A stretch of DNA of 64,000 nt. Source: Pomphorhynchus laevis. Its lineage: Eukaryota; Acanthocephala; Palaeacanthocephala; Echinorhynchida; Pomphorhynchidae. Each line of letters begins with the position of its first letter. Position 1 is the first letter of the stretch. The DNA lies in NCBI GenBank assembly GCA_012934845.2, contig WNNJ02002701.1, positions 61,741 to 125,740 on the forward strand, written 5' to 3'. Under the pieces are notes generated by a model that saw only the letters and a program-made list of their open reading frames with translations, ran no database searches and was not told the origin of the DNA. This document shows, piece by piece, positions 11,830 to 23,400 of the stretch. The translations under genes were made by a program, and so were the position numbers.

Positions 11830-13655
11830 CTCACTCACAATCCTCGTTCAGCTATGAATCAAACTTCCATTCATCTTCATAATCCTAACAATGCTAACGT
11901 TTAAACTTTTCATCTCGTATATCCTCTTTCCTATTCATCGCCCATCTAAATACCTCTCATACTTATTTCTTCTCTTCACAAACTCCTTACTCTACTTCGC
12001 CATATCACTTCACAATAATTTACGTCCTTTCGTCAAAATCATCTCTAGTAACATATCCGATCAATCGATTCAACACTCAACTCTTGTCATGCTTCAACAT
12101 ATCTTAATTCTCCATTATGCACCCCTGTCATTACCACTTGTATCTGTTCTTCTGCATCTACTACCAGCTCTGTCCGTCCACCACTTCCACTTAATCGTTT
12201 TCCTTCGCGCTATCGCTGTATTATCATATCTAACTTTAAGCTTTCCAAATCCGCTTCTCCACAATCTCGCCTCGATGATTATGTATCTGCATCAATAACT
12301 ATTCTCGCAACAATTCTTCCTAATGATAATCCATCACTCTTTAATAATATTGCGCCTGTATATTTTATCCATTTAAACCAATTCAATAAATTCAATCATT
12401 TTAGTGGACCATTTTTTTCGGAAAAAATCGTTTTCCAACATAGTTACCATGCCTATTCGGTACTCTCCAAACGTTTAAAACATCTTACCTCTTCATCTAA
12501 TTGTCTATTTATACTTACAGCTCCCCTTCTTACATTGCCCAGCTCAATTCAGCTTGCATTGAGAAACATCGACGTGAAGCAAACGGAGAGACATCTCTCT
12601 AAATCCGACAAATTAACCAAAATTTTCTCGTCGTACTCACGAGGCCAAAAATCCGATGGCGTTCCGTTTCTCCCGTCTTTGTTGCTATTCAATCTAGCTC
12701 CTGAACATACTTTTCGTGTGCGCCTTTTTAACACTTGCTCCATTCTTCATAAAGCTGATATGATCCTTGATATCCTCGATCAATTATCTATCGAGTTTCT
12801 TTGCATTGCTGAATCTTGACACTCTGACGACCTTGCTATTTGTCGTCTATGCTGCACTTGCGGTTCTATAGTTAAATCAGCTCGCCAATTGTCAATTCTA
12901 CATCTAGTGCTTCTAACCATGGCAATATTGTTGCTATTTCTCGTCACCCAACATCTCTAAGTAAAATTAATGCTAACATCCGTTCCACTTCGTTCGAATT
13001 ACTCATATGCAGATCATCAAGTCTTTTCCATCTCGAACTTGCAATTGTATAACGTCTAAGCTTAGCTGCCCCTCATGTATGTTCTTTAGCAAGCTTGCAG
13101 ATCTTCTTTCTCACTGTTCCTTGTCTTTTACTCTAATTTCTCGGTGACTTTAAAATTCGTCTTGATCGTCCGGCTAACTCTGAATATATCTATCAGACTA
13201 ACCGTTTTTCTGATTTAAACTATAAATTATTATAACAAGCCCCACTCATTTCTCGGCAGTGCTATCGACATTAACGCTATTCTCAACAGTTCAATGTATT
13301 TATGCCCTGGTCGATTACTGATCCTGGTTTTTCCGATCATTTCCTTATCATTCTTATTCGTTCCCATCCTCCATGTCCTCCGAATTAAGCTACTCAAAGC
13401 AGACCCTAAAAGCTTCTCGATATCCCTATTATCTGTGCAGCCTTACTTAATTCTTCACTCTTTACACTTTCACTTAACTATCTTTATCCCGATGATCTCT
13501 GCATTCTTTTGATTCTGAACTTACGACTATCCTCAATCACCTTATGCCTATTCGACCCCGAGGTGTTCAGCGCTTACGCCATGCTCCCTGATTCGATTCC
13601 GACTGTAGCCTTTCTAAGCGTCGACTCCGTCACTTTTGTTTGTTCAAATCTACAA
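11830..13655 (+). mobile_element. L2-type LINE, 5' half (ORF1 linker and endonuclease), 3' part missing
   Basis: The forward strand matches the minus-strand copy at 2985-5330 and the plus copy at 20800-23000. It has the linker with repeated CAATTCAACACTC-like phrases, then the endonuclease start (EHTFRVRLFNTCSILHKAD, IEFLCIAES, about 12690-12820). Broken fragments of the GDFNIR region follow near 13140, ending after a VDSVTF segment near 13650. Several frameshifts and stops. Like the copy at 2985 it lacks its reverse transcriptase half. Confidence 0.8.
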
Positions 13656-14714
13656 TACACAAAGAATATTGGTACGGCAATAGAATTAAATGAATAAAAA
13701 ATAAAATCAAGTCATGTTACATCTGATTTAGTTTTGTTGATTTATTTCTATATGATTTCTGCTGTAGTTGTGATTCGTATTCAATCCGAATACAATATCA
13801 CTTAATGTTTAAGCTTTACATCGCTGTTCAAGTCGTCGACAATTATCAACACATATCATTTAAATTGTGAATTAGTTTCAATATAATAAATTATTGTCCA
13901 GGCATGATTTATTTCAAAATGTTTAAGTTGGCTTTTGTTTAATAAGTAGCGATTTTAAATAAAAATTAAAAGCGAGGTAATTAATAAGTGATATGTATGT
14001 AATAACCACTTTTAAAATGTAGTAACTCCATACCAGTATATTTTTAGTTTCATATAAAACATATATTCCATAAGAAATCTGCATTTCTTATTTCATAAGA
14101 AATTTCTTATTTCCTATTTCATAAGAAATATGCATATCTTATGAAAAGAAATACATATTGTATGTTCTTTCGTATCGTAAGATCTTAATAAATATTGACG
14201 CACAAGTTTCTATAGGCTAAGTTAACTCGGAAGGGAATTTTTGTATCGACTGCGGCGTTGGAAAACACTATGTGTTGGCCGTCTATGCATTCGTAAATTA
14301 AAGAGATTTACCTCTACGGTATTTCTTACATATTTGTTTCAAAGAGATCCTAAAGATTATGTTTAAGTTAAATATTACATGTCTTATTGAATTAAAGACA
14401 TTAATTGTGAATTTTCGTTAATGTGCCAAAAATCGATATTTTGCATTTCAAAATAAATATCACAAATTGAACATTTTATTTATGACCAAGTAAATTGAGT
14501 TTTATACAAATAGATGGTTATTAAATTTGACGTATGACCAAAAATACGATAAAGGTATTGGCTATTCCCCTTGGCTATTGCAATTATGCAATAGTCAATA
14601 AGGGGAATTCAAGATAAAAATTTAAAAATCCCAAAAATTAAACAATTCAATTAAAGGTGCTTAAAATTAGGTAAGAATTGAGACCAATAAGAAAATTTAA
14701 TAAAAATTAATACT
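13656..14714. other. AT-rich DNA with short TTTCATAAGAAAT-type repeats
   Basis: No coding signal. Around 14060-14150, short self-complementary units built on ATTTCTTAT/ATAAGAAAT recur five or six times. A small inverted pair built on CCCCTTGGCTATTGCA occurs near 14565-14605. Confidence 0.55.
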
Positions 14715-15317
14715 CGTGAATGTTTTTATTTTAATTCAAAATAAGAATATTTAAAGCATTGACTAAATTATAAAAACATGCTTAGTTGTGCGTGATTTCT
14801 ATAAATACAAGAGAACGTTTGTCTTCGTAGAGATATGTTATTCTTTTAGGAGGGCTGGTTGCTACCGCCAGCCTACAATGTTTTTGCCCTTTAGAGCCTT
14901 CGCCAGAATGCTGACAGCATTTCTGCGTTGGATGGCGGTGCTAACGATTTGAACGAGGTCTGAAGTAGCACGTGAATCCCCGGTAACGTGCTTTGATCTT
15001 TTTCCTATCTCCTTAACAAGAGCCAAAGCGGAAGAGCCCAGTGATCCATAAGTCTCTACTTCAAAAGGGCAAAATATGTGGGACATGGTCAAGTCGGCAT
15101 ATTTCAGCCGTTTCCGCTCTTCGGCATATGAAGCTGCTTCGCCCGCTCCTCTGGCTGCATTCCTTACATTGCTGGCTGTGAGGGTGTCCACGCATGTGGC
15201 GTCCCACATCAAACATTTCCCTTCACGCCAAGGGAAAATGGTGAATCCATCAGGACGTGAATGTTTTTATTTTAATTCAAGATGAGAATATTTAAAACAT
15301 TGACTAAATTATAAAAA
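14715..15317 (-). mobile_element. Retroelement C-terminal domain fragment flanked by 62-bp direct repeats
   Basis: On the minus strand from about 15256 to 14862 an unbroken frame reads RPDGFTIFPWREGKCLMWD, then CVDTLTASNVRNAARGAGE, an AAxxAEERKRLKYADL helix, FCPFEVETYGSLG and AIQRRNAVSILAKALKG. This pattern (W+GK..WD.TC.DTL, KYA.L, PF.VET.G, QR.NA) is a domain I recall downstream of reverse transcriptases in invertebrate retroelements; the exact family is not certain. The fragment lies between imperfect direct repeats at 14715-14777 and 15256-15317 (CGTGAATGTTTTTATTTTAA...), which look like an unusually long target-site duplication. Confidence 0.6.
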
Positions 15318-15587
15318 ATGACATCAAATAACCTGATAGCGCATTCGAATTTAAACATTACTTTAAAGCACGATTGAATTTAGGCAGCTCAAATGTGAAG
15401 ATCAATTTCAATTATGGACTCGTTAGCATGATCGTAGCATACTGATTTTCTTATATACAGAGACAAAAGCATGGTAAGAAGCCGAAACGACGAATACAGC
15501 AATATATCCAAAATTCAATTTCGATAAAGAAACTAATAGCGCATGCAGTTAATGATAAACACCTAATTTTATTATTTTTTATTTTAA
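15318..15587. other. AT-rich spacer, nothing recognised
   Basis: No coding or repeat signal beyond base composition. Confidence 0.5.
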
Positions 15588-16440
15588 ATAGTTGATAATG
15601 ATCCATTATTGATAAATAATTATTGGAGCTGGATCAAAGAAAATATGATTTTTTGATATTTCGCTAACTTCTGTCAGCATCTTCAGAAAATTACAATGTT
15701 TTTTAAAATGAACATGCTTATATAAAAAAGTTCAAAACGATCACTACCACTTGCTTTGGGCATATGCTCCTGTTGTTAGCGATAACAAGCTGCTTTCACT
15801 GTTATTTGAATTTTTGACAAGATTTCGGGTACTTTTGCAGTTATACGAAACGCAATATAAAAAGATGATTCAAAATAGTTTAGAAACAAAACTAAAATAA
15901 TTACCATAATATTTTCATTCAAAATGAATAATTTGAAAAAATTAGAAAAATAAAAAAATAATAATTAAAAGTACTAGAAAAATAAATAAAGTATAAAAAT
16001 AAAATAGAAAAGATTATTTAAACAAAAGAATAGTTTACAATATCTTTACAAAATATTTAAAGTTACGTCAGGTTGATTATTCGGCATAATAATATTGGAG
16101 TTTTTATGAATGTAATAAGCCTCAAGAACTTTTATATTTAAACAATTTGTTTCTTTTGCTAAAACAACAGTATTATTATAGTCAATATTGGGATCTAAAT
16201 TTAAACTATGGTCTAACATAGTGCTACTTGGACCCTTTTTGAATGTGTATTTGTGTTGGTTTAATCTGGTGCCTAATAGATGGCCTGTTTGACCTACATA
16301 CATTTTATCGCATTCTAAACAAGAAATTTTATAAATAACTCCATCATTATCATGCTTGGGTTTCTTTTTCGAAATGTTCTGTAACTTCGGTATTTTGCGG
16401 GTAACCCGTAAATTGTAATTGTCTGTTATCAATAATAAAT
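15588..16440 (-). mobile_element. Penelope-like element, 3' fragment: GIY-YIG endonuclease and terminus
   Basis: The minus-strand frame at 16432-16046 encodes a GIY-YIG nuclease: GVIYKISCLECDKMYVGQTG, then GTRLNQHKY, LDHSLN and LEAYYIHK. The paired IYxxxC..C...YVGQT motifs and the AYYIHK glutamate helix are typical of the C-terminal endonuclease of Penelope-like retroelements. About 350 bp downstream, still on the minus strand (15690-15588), lies a terminus with TTTTCTGAAGATGC, a hairpin, GTTAGCGAAATATC and a TTGATCCAGCTC tail. This links that terminus family to a PLE. The reverse transcriptase is missing. Confidence 0.85.
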
Positions 16441-16849
16441 TTGGATATATAAAAAAATTTATTATTATATACAGAGCTTTGACCGAGAAGGCCGTTTTGC
16501 CCGCTCATAGTCCATTACAAAACATTAATGCTTTATTGTTTAATAATAGAATTTCATAATAGCATGCGATTGTTTAGAATGCGGTAAAATATGTGGTCAT
16601 TGTTTGGAAAAGATATGAGCATAGGGTGATTCCTCCGGACGTTGAGAAGACCAACGGTTCAAATCTTGCAGGTTCTACCAATGATACACTCTCATTGTTA
16701 TTATCAAATTTACGCTGCTCGTGATATTTGAAAGTCCATAATACGGGGCACGTTGTAAATGATTGAGCATTATTATTAAAGATACATACGTCGAAAAAAG
16801 TTCGCTCAAATTTGCTACCGCTTAGTCCCTGACATACTACATCCAGAGA
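16441..16849. other. Spacer between PLE fragment and LINE, unassigned
   Basis: Slightly less AT-rich than neighbours. The part next to 16440 may still belong to the PLE frame, since YPNLLLITDNYN continues upstream. No clear signal from 16500 to 16850. Confidence 0.4.
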
Positions 16850-18856
16850 TATTCCACCTTCTAACCGTTTCGTCTGATAAGGTTTTCTTCGGTTCTTCTG
16901 TCATTACCTAATAAACCACTCTTTCTAACACAATTTCAACTCATTTGCTTAAAAATATCTGTTCATCTATATCACCCTTTTTAACCACATTGATCAACTT
17001 GTCTAGTCGTACATTTCCTTCCAACCGGAAATGTGCCACTATTTGCACTCTAATCAAAAAGCAATCTCTCGACCCCTCAATACCATCTTCGTACAGTCTT
17101 ATCTCACTTCTCCCAACCATCTCCAAACTCCTAGAGCGTCTTGTTCTCAGGCAACGTAATGCATATATATTTTCCTCCAACTTGTTTCCTCCCTTCCAAG
17201 CCGTATTTCGCTCTAACCAGTCTACTGAAATTGCCTGTCTACAAGTTTATAACGACTTACTAATCTTGCGCGATCAAAAATAATGTAGTGTCATAAGTTC
17301 TCTTGATATATCATCTGATTTTGACATCGTCGATCATTTGATTCTTCTCCATCGTCTTCGTCATAATTATGGCTTCTCTTTACCCACTTAGTTTGGTGTT
17401 CTTCATATCTATAAAATAGTACATTTCGCGTATGTTCTAACTCTTCTTTTTCCCACCCATCATCAATCCTATCCAGTGTTCAACTAATTCCGACTGTATT
17501 CCACTCAAGGAGGAAGGCTTCGTACAATGCCTTTTGCTTTTCTCTCTTCTTCTCGGTGACTTGTCCTCGATTTCTCATACATTTTAATTTCATTGTTGTG
17601 CAATATGCTGATGACATTCTCATCTATGCTCATGCACCTGCTTATCGTATTCATAATCTTTGTTTCTGCTTTCAACTGTTTTGCCTCAATTTTCAATAAT
17701 CTTTATTGAAAATTAACAAACAAATAAATCTTCCTTCCGTATCATTAAATTCTACAATTCTCCCTATCGTTGACTATCTCGTTTTCCTAGGCTTCCATTT
17801 CGTCAACAGACTTTCACTTAAACCTTTCGTTAGAGATAAAGTACGCTCACCTACCCTGATTCTCCGCAAACTCCGTCAAATTCGTAGATTGATCGATTTC
17901 CTTTGTATGACTCTCATATCTTCTCTCATTTTCTCAATACTTGATTACCGTCTTAGTATAATTTCCACCTCACCTAAATCAGCAAACATCCCACCATCTT
18001 GCTTCTCTCGATTTGCCTAACATTTATTGTCGTGTTCAAATTCGTCGTCTTCTCATTGTTTTCTGCCTCGTAACATTTCATAATCCTTACTTTCTCAACC
18101 TTCATTTTTTAACAATTATCGTCCTGCTTACTGCAAGTTGCAATCCCGCAATTCCCTTATTTACATGTCCCAAACTACTCTACCTTTTTTGGCTTCCGCT
18201 CCTTCCTTGCGGATGCTTCTCTCTCCTGGAATAATCTGCCCATTCATTTAAGCCAATCAACCTCCATGATGTGCTTCAAACGCCAAATCCGATCACATTT
18301 GACTGTTATATCTTCTCTCATTTTCTTAAGACTTGATTACCGTCTTAGTCTATTTTCCAACTCTCTTAAATCCACTCTTCTTCCTTTACAACGCATCATC
18401 AACGCAGCCGTCCGAGTTATCCTCAGTCTTCGTCGTTTTGATCATACATCCTACCATCTTGCTTCTCTCGATTTGCCTACCATTTGTTGTCGTGTTCAAA
18501 TTCGTTTTCTTTTCGTTGCTTTTCGCCTTGTAACTTTACCAACCCCGTTATTTTTCTATTTTCCTATTCTCGACAATTCTTGTTTTGTTTACTGTTCTTT
18601 GCGTTCTTGTAATTCCCTTAGTTTACATGTTCCAAACTACTCTATCTCTTTTGGCTTCAGCTTCTTCCTTGTAGCTGATCCACTCATGGAATCATATGCC
18701 CTTACATATACACCCATCAACCTCAATGCCGTGCTTCACACGCCTAATCCGATCCCATTTGAACAATTTAACTAATTTATCAGCTTGACGTTTGTTGTTT
18801 TTTAGTTAGTGGACTTGTAAGCGTGCAGCTGGCACGCATTTGCCACATTAAATTAA
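16850..18856 (+). mobile_element. L2-type LINE, 5'-truncated, RT to 3' end, with internal duplication
   Basis: It begins inside the reverse transcriptase (PSSYSLISLLPTISKLLERL near 17080) and keeps a YADD box (about 17605) and the RT C-terminal region. It ends with the family 3' stem-loop GCGTGC...GGCACGCATTTGCCAC (18821-18846). The C-terminal part is present twice: about 17917-18308 is repeated at 18309-18700, a tandem duplication with a 392-bp period. Frameshifts and stops are scattered throughout, so it cannot make protein. Confidence 0.85.
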
Positions 18857-19490
18857 TTATCCAGGCGACTGATCGCAACTGCTTGTAATCACATAAAAGA
18901 AAACCAAAACTTTCACGGCAGCTTGAAGCCTTTGTATATTAATAGCAATAAATGCCAAATCATCTGTATACATAATAAAAACTTCACACACATTACTGAG
19001 TTTAAGATCATCTGGTAGATCTAAAGTGAACAAGTTAAAAAGCATAGGGCTAAAACTATCACGTTGTAATGATCATCTTGTTTACACTCACTTACATAAA
19101 ACACGAGCTCCATCACAAAGCTCTAAATACTTTTTCTCTTATATAATTGAAAGAACTTTCAATATATTAGGAACAATAGTGTGATATTTGGCAATTTTAC
19201 AAAGTAGTATATATTTATCGTATCGAAGACTGCTAAAATCCACGAAAGTTACATAGATTGGTTAAACAATTTCTTCCAAAGATATTCGTATTATGTTAAG
19301 TAGCTGTGATAAAGCTCTATTTGTCGACATTCTTTTCTTGAAATCGTATTGCTTATTAGTTAATGATCGCTTATCTACAAAACATTCAATTCGCTTTGAA
19401 ATAAACCATGTAAACCACTTGAACCCATGATTTGGCAGATATATTCTTTTATATTAGAGTCTGAAGTTTAGCACTTTGTCTTTATATAGT
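18857..19490 (-). mobile_element. Reverse transcriptase fragment of a different LINE (minus strand)
   Basis: The minus strand carries SPMLFNLFTLDLPDDLK followed by an aromatic-TDDLAFIA box (YTDD in place of YADD, about 18965). Further upstream come YVTFVDFSSL (palm motif A region, about 19235) and KQYDFKKRMSTN (about 19360). The order and wording fit a Jockey/I-type non-LTR reverse transcriptase rather than the L2-type family. Several frames are needed, so it is dead. Confidence 0.65.
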
Positions 19491-19544
19491 ACTCTTAAGA
19501 TTACGGTACATCAATACTCGAGTATTCTCCCATGACATAATATG

Positions 19545-19732
19545 CTGTAAATAGTTGATGATGATCCATTTTTGATAAATAATTATTGGAGCTGGATCAA
19601 ATGAAGAAACTGTATTTGATATTTCGCTAACCTCTATTAGCATCTTCAGAAAATTACTCGGATGATTTTGAGTGTAATTTTCTGAAGATGCTAACCGAAG
19701 TTAGCGAAATATCAAATAAAATTTCCCCCTTT
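19545..19732. repeat. Head-to-head pair of PLE-type termini (15-bp spacer)
   Basis: A minus-oriented terminus (19545-19656) and a plus-oriented one (from about 19672) face each other across a spacer of roughly 15 bp. Both contain TTTTCTGAAGATGCTAA, a loop and a GCGAAATATCAAA segment. The left one continues into the GATCCAGCTCCAATAATTAT tail seen at 15588 and 37677. Confidence 0.8.
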
Positions 19733-20190
19733 TTTAAGAAGGGTTCCCTGCCTACGTTACGCCACAACGCCATTCGAGACATTTTCGCATCTACGCTGAC
19801 AAGGATATGTTCCGGCGTAGCAATTAAACCGCTTCTATCACCTGTCCCTGATTTGATCGTCTTCAACCGCAGGACAACAGCCCGTGACCCCAACGCCCGC
19901 CTGGATGTGATGTGATCTGGCCTCTTTACCAAAAGATTTAAACGGCCTTTTTTAAGCGTCAGTATATTCTCAGTTCATGCCCAATCTTACGTCAACAGAG
20001 AGGCTTTGTTATCATACGAATACAACGAATCACGCAAGTTCGCCAAATACAACGAACGAATATCTCTGGTGGAGCATAGCGGGTTCGTTCCTTTGGTTTT
20101 TTCAACCTCTTGAGGCATTGGCAGCCGAGCAAACGCAGTACTCAAGTCCATCGTGTTCAAGCTTAGAAAATTTATAAGTGTTCTAGCAAA
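19733..20190 (+). mobile_element. Retroelement C-terminal (endonuclease-like) domain fragment
   Basis: One forward frame from about 19735 reads PTLRHNAIRDIFASTLTRIC, PDLIVFNRR, ARLDVM, then FLSVSIFSVHAQSYVNREAL, KYNERISLVEHSGFVPLVFS and RANAVLKSIVFKLRKF. I recall this ARLD...FDVRVF...HG.F.PLVFS pattern from C-terminal domains of invertebrate retroelement polyproteins, possibly a PD-(D/E)XK-like nuclease; that is memory, not a search. Two in-frame TGA codons interrupt it (near 19914 and 20115). It probably belongs with the fragment at 14862-15256. Confidence 0.5.
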
Positions 20191-20400
20191 TTACAATTAA
20201 TATACACATAAATACATTTTGACTACAATCTTCGATGACAACTAACGACAACCTTCGACGACATCCGCTCGCTACTTACAACTAACGACTACTTACAACT
20301 AATGCGAACTACTTACAACTAACGACTTGCAGACTAACAAAGTTTAAACATTCTCGATTATAACTAACTAATTAACATTTTATTATAGCAAAGAGAAAGC
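20191..20400. repeat. Short tandem ACTACTTACAACTAACG units before the LINE
   Basis: About three units of roughly 18-23 bp lie between 20265 and 20335, just upstream of the ORF1 start of the next LINE. The position parallels the minisatellite at 5351-5598 relative to its LINE copy, though the unit sequence differs. Confidence 0.55.
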
Positions 20401-23400
20401 TAACTAAAAATGTCGGCCAGTAACTCAAGTCCGTCAAGGAAGCTTACATCGAAAAGCAAATTTGATGTGACAACAAGAACTGCAATGTTTGGACTCACGT
20501 TGCCATTCCTTTCACTGACAAGGACAACGTTTCAAATCGGAATTTCCTCTGCGGCTTCTGTTGTGCTGCCCTCGTAGGTAAGCTAATGAAGAATGACCAC
20601 TCAAACGGTGGAGACGTTCTGAACGCTAACGAAACAGATTTGTGCTCAATAAATAAACTTGATGATATCTCTCAGTCGACTCAGACCGCTGTTATACATG
20701 GAACATCAACAAACGACAACATATCTTCCAATCTATCGCCGTCATCCGTTTGCTTACTAACTCCTTCGTCATATATGAAACCCGTTCTTTAAACTTCTCT
20801 CACACACTCCTCCTTTAACTACGGATAAAACTTCCCTTAATCTTCATCTTCCTAACAATGCAAACAGTAAAGGCCTTCATCTCGTACCTCATTTTTCCTA
20901 TTCATCCCCACATCTAAATACATCTCATACTTCTTTCTTCTCTTCACGTACTCCTTACTCTACCTCCACCGTATCACTTCTCAATAATTTACATTCTTCT
21001 GTCAAAATTACCTCAGTAACATCTTCGTTCAACCTATTCAACAATCAACTTCTGTCACACACGATCCAACCGTATCACCTATCAATAATTTACATCATTC
21101 CGTCAAAATCATCTCAAGTAACATGTCCGATCAACCGATTCAACACTCCACTCCTGTCACACATGCTCCAAACTATCTTAAATCTTCACTTAGCACCCCT
21201 GTCATTCCCATGTTTATCTGCTCTTCTGCCTCTACTACCAGGTATGTCCGTCCACCACTACGTAATCGTTTTCCCTCGCGCGATCGATGCATTATCATAT
21301 CTAATTTAAAGGTTTCCGAATTAGCTTCTCCTCAATGTCGCCTCAATGATGATGTATCTGCTTTCAGATCTATCCTAGCAACCAATCTTCCTTATAATAA
21401 TCCATCCCTCTTCAATAATATCGCTCCTGCATCTTTGATCCATTAAAACAAATCTACTAAATCCAATCATCTCAGTCCTCCACTCCTAAAAATCGTTTTC
21501 CGACATAGTTCATATGCATCCTTGGTAATTTCCCAACGTTTTAAACTTCTTACCACTTCGTCTACTTGTCGTATCTTTCCTGACCGCTCCCCTTCTGATA
21601 TTGCCCAGCTCAATTTAGCTCGCATTGAGAAACATCGACGTGAAACAAACGGCGAGTCATCCTTATCTATACGTCAAATCAATGGAAATTTTCACGTTGT
21701 ACACACAAGGCCAAAAATTCGATGGCGTCCCATCTCTCCCCCTTGTCTTCTTCGCTAGTCGATCTCGCTCCTAAGCATACTTTTCGTCTTAGTCTATTCA
21801 ACACTCGCTCCATTCTTCATAAAGCTGATAGGCTCCTTGATAATTTCTCAATGCGCAATTTAGCTCGCATTGAGAAACATCGAGGGAAACAAACGATGAG
21901 TCATCTCTATCAATCCGTAAAATCAACGGAAATTTTCACATCGTACGCACGAGGCCAAAAATCTGATGGCGTCCCGTCTATGCCCCAGTCTTCTTTGCTA
22001 GTCGATCTCGCTCCTGAACATACTTTTCGTCTTAGTCTTTTTAACACTCGCTCCATTCTTCATAAAGCTGATCTGCTCCTTGATATCTTCGATCAATTAT
22101 CTATCGATATTCTCTGCATTACCGAATACTGGCACACTGACTCCTGACGATCTTGCTATTCGTCGTCTATGTCGCTCTGGTTGTTCTCTAGTTGAATCAG
22201 CTCGTCCAATTGTCTCTCATACATCTACTGCTTCTAACCATGGCGGTATTGTTGCCATTGCTCGTCACCCAATGTCTTCTACGTAAAATTAACGTTAACA
22301 TCCGTTACACTTCGTTCGAATTACTCATATGCAGATTATCAACTCCTTTCCCTCTGGAACTTGTGATTGTATACCGTCCAGGTTCAGTTGCCCCCTCACG
22401 TATCTTCTTTAACGACCTTGCAGATCTTATGTCTCACTGTTCATTGTCTTATACTCCTTCTTTTGTTCTCGGTGACTTTAACATTCGTCTTGATCGCCCG
22501 TCTGACTCTGACTCTATCACTTTAACTAATCTGTTTTCTGATTTTAACTATAAATTACTTTCAACAAGCCCAACTCATATTCTCGGCGGTGCTCTCGACA
22601 TCATTGCTGTCACTATCTGCTTCAATGACTATACTTCCTTGTAAATTACTGATCCCGGTTTTTTCAATAATTTCCTTGTCACTCTTACTCTTACTCGTCC
22701 CCATCCTTCTTCTCAGCCTCCACCATTATCCACACCAAGTCGACCCTGGAAATTTCTCGACATCCCTATTCTCTCCACAGCCTTACTCAATTCTTCACTC
22801 TTTTCACTTCCTCTTAACTATCTGTCTCCCGATGATCTCTGCATTCTGTTTGATTCTGAACTTATGTCTATCATCAATAAACTTCTGCCTAGTCGACTCC
22901 GACGCTCTCAGCGCTTGCGCCATGCTCCCTGGTTCGATTCTGACTGTAGTCTTTCTAAGCGTCGACTCCGTCACTCTTTTCGTGTGTATAATCGCTTTCT
23001 TAAACGTTCTCCCAACTCACTCCCTCCAAATCTCCGTGATTCCTACTTTTCTCTACGCCGTTCACATCTTATTCTTATACGTACTAAACGTACTATCTTT
23101 TGGCGAAATCAACTCGAGTGTCATCTTCCAACTCTAAATCTCATTGGAAAATCTTAAACTCAATTCTTTCAGAATCATCTACATCTTGTAATAAAAATCC
23201 TATTAAATTCTCTTCTTATCTACAAACTAAGCTATCTAATTTACTTTCCCTACTACCCACAGCCCCCTTGTACCCTCGCTTCTCTTTAAATGCTTCCCTC
23301 CCAGAGCTATTCCACCTTCTTCCCGTTTCATCTGATGAAGTCTCTTCGGTTCTGCTGTCATTACCTAATAAAACCTCTCCCTCTGACCCGATTCCAACTC

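Noticed and set aside
19900-20120. Two in-frame TGA codons in an otherwise open retroelement frame, possibly selenocysteine
   Set aside because: One fits a CGA to TGA change at an expected arginine, and the other replaces a likely glycine. No SECIS-like element was seen, and the domain is not one where I know selenocysteine to be used.
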